Positions 62,143 to 64,000 of a stretch of DNA of 64,000 bases are shown piece by piece. This DNA is from Streptomyces sp. Ru71 (GTDB taxonomy: Bacteria > Actinomycetota > Actinomycetes > Streptomycetales > Streptomycetaceae), in assembly GCF_002920535.1 (NCBI RefSeq), contig NZ_PQSS01000010.1:62001-126000 (forward strand). The letters run 5' to 3'. The notes beneath the pieces were generated by a model. That model saw only the letters and a program-made list of their open reading frames with translations, searched no databases and was not told the DNA's origin. Position numbers and translations under genes: made by a program. Position 1 is the first letter of the stretch; each line of letters begins with the position of its first letter.

Positions 62143-62838
62143 TCATGCGCGCCAGTCGAGCGGGACCTGACGGTCGCGGTCCCAGGGGACCTCCCAGCCG
62201 GAGTAGTGCAGCAGACGGTCGATCACGCCGGCGGTGAAGCCCCACACCAGAGCGGATTCGACCAGGAATGCCGGGCCTCGGTGGCCCCTGGGGTGGAGGG
62301 CGGTGGCGCGGTTGGCGGGGTCCGTGAGATCCGCCACGGGGACGGTGAAGACACGCGCGGTCTCGGCCGGGTCCACCACGCCGACCGGGCTCGGCTCGCG
62401 CCACCAGCCCAGCACCGGTGTCACCACGAAGCCGCTGACCGGGATGTACAGCTTGGGCAGCACCCCGAAGAGCTGCACCCCGGCCGGGTCCAGCCCGGTC
62501 TCCTCCTCCGCCTCGCGCAGCGCGGCCCGCAGCGGGCCGTCCCCGGTGGGGTCGCCGTCCTCGGGGTCGAGGGCGCCGCCCGGGAAGGACGGCTGCCCGG
62601 CATGCGATCTGAGCGACCCGGCGCGCTCCATCAGCAGCAGCTCGGGACCGCGCTCGCCCTCGCCGAAGAGGATCAGGACGGCCGACTGACGGCCCCCGCC
62701 GTCCTCGGGCGGCAGGAAGCTGCTGAGCTGCAGCGGCCGGACCGTCTCGGCGGCCCGGACCACCGGGTCCAGCCAGTCCGGCAGCCCGTCCTTGCTCAGC
62801 GTCACCGGGCCGCCCTGTGTGTTGCTCGCTCGCGTCAT
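62143..62838 (-). CDS. Nudix hydrolase, CoA pyrophosphatase-like
   Basis: This 231-aa enzyme has the Nudix box GGALDPEDGDPTGDGPLRAALREAEEETGL near residues 95-124. It contains a few extra residues before REAEEETG, and the upstream LLMERAGSLRSHAGQPSFPGG is the UPF0035/NudL signature. Such enzymes hydrolyse CoA to phosphopantetheine and 3',5'-ADP. A G-rich site precedes the ATG at 62838. It lies between nth and marP in the same direction, a conserved actinobacterial order. Confidence 0.92.
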   Translation of the reverse strand: MTRASNTQGGPVTLSKDGLPDWLDPVVRAAETVRPLQLSSFLPPEDGGGRQSAVLILFGEGERGPELLLMERAGSLRSHAGQPSFPGGALDPEDGDPTGDGPLRAALREAEEETGLDPAGVQLFGVLPKLYIPVSGFVVTPVLGWWREPSPVGVVDPAETARVFTVPVADLTDPANRATALHPRGHRGPAFLVESALVWGFTAGVIDRLLHYSGWEVPWDRDRQVPLDWRA

Positions 62839-62912
62839 CGCCACCCCCGTCGTCCTGCCCAGTCCAACGACCGGCGACACCGAGATCGTTCCGTCATCGG
62901 GCGCCCTCCGCC

Positions 62913-64000
62913 TCACCCGGCCCCCAGCGGCGGCGCCGGCTTCCCGCCCGCGTCCAGGTAGGCCTGGGGCGGGCTGAGCCGCTGGCCGGGGAAGCCGCCC
63001 TTCTCGTACTTCAGCAGCTTCTTCGCCTTCTCCGGGTCGGTCTCGCCCTCGCCGTACGCCGGGCACAGCTCGGCGATGGGGCAGGCGCCGCAGGCGGGCT
63101 TGCGGGCGTGGCAGATGCGGCGGCCGTGCCAGATCACGTGGTGCGACAGGTCCGTCCAGTCGCTCTTCGGGAACAGCGCGCCGACCGCGGCCTCGATCTT
63201 GTCCGGGTCGGTCTCGTCGGTCCACTTCCAGCGCCGCACCAGCCGCTGGAAGTGCGTGTCCACGGTGATGCCCGGACGGCCGAAGGCGTTCCCCAGCACG
63301 ACGAACGCCGTCTTGCGCCCGACGCCGGGGAGTTTGACGAGGTCCTCCAGCCGGCCGGGCACCTCGCCGCCGAACTCCTCGGTCAGCGCCCTCGACAGCC
63401 CTATCACCGACCTGGTCTTGGCCCGGAAGAAACCGCAGGGACGCAGGATCTCCTCGACCTCCTCGGGGTTGGCCGCGGCGAGGTCCTCGGGGGTGGGGTA
63501 CTTGGCGAACAGCGCCGGGGTCGTCTGATTGACCCTCAGATCGGTGGTCTGGGCGGACAGCACGGTCGCCACCAGGAGCTGGAAGGGGTTGGTGAAGTCC
63601 AGCTCGGGGTGCGCGTAGGGGTAGACCTCGGCGAGCTCGCGGTTGATCCGGCGGGCACGGCGGACGAGGGCGGTGCGGGACTCACCCGAGGGGGCCTTCT
63701 CCGTGATCGTCTGCGCCGGGGGCACGCCCTTGACGGCGGCGGTGGCCTTCTTGGGGGCGACGACGGCCTTCTTCAGGGCGGGTGCCTTCTTGACGGCGGT
63801 CTTCTTGACGGGAGGCTTCTTTGCGGCGGTCTTGGCGGGGGCCTTCTTCGCGGCGGCCTTCTTCGCCGTCGTCGTCTTCTTCGCGGTCGTCTTCTTCGCC
63901 GCCGGGGCCTTCTCGGCGGGCGCCTTCTTCGCGGTGGCCTTCTTGGCCGTCGTCGTCTTCTTGGCCGTCTTCTTCGCCGTCGTCGCCGCCTTCTTCGCCG
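62913..64000 (-). CDS. nth: Endonuclease III (5' end beyond window), Lys-rich N-terminal tail
   Basis: This bifunctional DNA glycosylase/AP lyase removes oxidised pyrimidines. The helix-hairpin-helix [14 protein letters not shown] carries the catalytic lysine, TVDTHFQRL the aspartate, and [17 protein letters not shown] (C-x6-C-x2-C-x5-C) the 4Fe-4S ligands. A GTG at 63725 could start a 270-aa protein of normal size. However, the frame stays open to the window edge for 91 more codons, all of (A/T/P)KK-type repeats and without an ATG or GTG. The real start therefore probably lies beyond 64000, giving a histone-H1-like basic tail. Confidence 0.92.
   Translation of the reverse strand, partial: AKKAATTAKKTAKKTTTAKKATAKKAPAEKAPAAKKTTAKKTTTAKKAAAKKAPAKTAAKKPPVKKTAVKKAPALKKAVVAPKKATAAVKGVPPAQTITEKAPSGESRTALVRRARRINRELAEVYPYAHPELDFTNPFQLLVATVLSAQTTDLRVNQTTPALFAKYPTPEDLAAANPEEVEEILRPCGFFRAKTRSVIGLSRALTEEFGGEVPGRLEDLVKLPGVGRKTAFVVLGNAFGRPGITVDTHFQRLVRRWKWTDETDPDKIEAAVGALFPKSDWTDLSHHVIWHGRRICHARKPACGACPIAELCPAYGEGETDPEKAKKLLKYEKGGFPGQRLSPPQAYLDAGGKPAPPLGAG

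Noticed and set aside
63725..63725. GTG 63725 as the certain start of nth
   Set aside because: The frame stays open to the window edge in strongly patterned Lys/Ala codons, so a start beyond 64000 is more likely, though not proven.

Overview
The window is chromosomal DNA of a Streptomyces. The evidence is very high G+C with strongly G/C-biased third codon positions, long antisense shadow ORFs, GTG starts placed by GGAGG-type ribosome sites, and recognisable Streptomyces genes: tipA, bldG with its anti-sigma partner, a WhiJ-like XRE/DUF397 locus, and an MFS-thymidylate kinase fusion. From memory the order matches the conserved S. coelicolor core from about SCO3406 to SCO3569. Genes corresponding roughly to SCO3435-SCO3538, a large acquired island in S. 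coelicolor, appear absent at a tRNA-Thr. These locus comparisons are recollection, not a search.

Left part (1-23.4 kb). Housekeeping genes come first: tilS, a zinc metalloprotease, a PBP4-type carboxypeptidase, ppa, a ThrE-like exporter and a DedA protein. A regulatory and accessory stretch follows. It holds tipA with its own operator and an internal start for TipAS, glutamate decarboxylase, PadR and DinB proteins, an aldehyde dehydrogenase, and a WhiJ-like locus (XRE-DUF5753, RsbW-like ATPase, DUF397). Next come a VOC-ArsR-SRPBCC operon behind a perfect 18-bp inverted repeat, two lipoproteins, a DUF2786 protein, a Clp_N-HTH regulator behind twin palindromes, a short family A DNA polymerase and a glycosyltransferase. 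The section ends at tRNA-Thr(CGT).

Middle part (23.4-47.4 kb). This is replication and development core: a TAP-family lipoprotein hydrolase, holB, the MFS-Tmk fusion, topA, a methyltransferase, a proton-pumping pyrophosphatase, the anti-sigma factor with bldG, and a DUF1998 helicase. A complete actinobacterial Tad pilus operon (ssd/tadZ, tadA, tadB, tadC, DUF4244 prepilin, tadE, tadF-like) follows. Its last gene overlaps the helicase gene tail to tail.

Right part (47.4-64 kb). The intergenic region upstream of ssd has a cluster of DnaA-box-like motifs. Then come a HAD-IB hydrolase, a structured RNA region that fits the 6S-like RNA known at this place in S. coelicolor, a degenerate Fic protein, a CooC/MinD-type ATPase, a deacetylase-like lipoprotein, a SulP-carbonic anhydrase fusion, acs, nhaA, a holin-like protein, an epoxide-hydrolase-like protein and an nth-Nudix-marP run. 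The nth reading frame leaves the window through a long Lys/Ala-rich N-terminal tail.

No insertion sequence, prophage or CRISPR array was seen. The most interesting signals are regulatory: two promoters with leaderless geometry embedded in palindromes, a 28-nt element shared by two promoters of the WhiJ-like locus, the helically phased DnaA-like boxes, and the 6S-like RNA.
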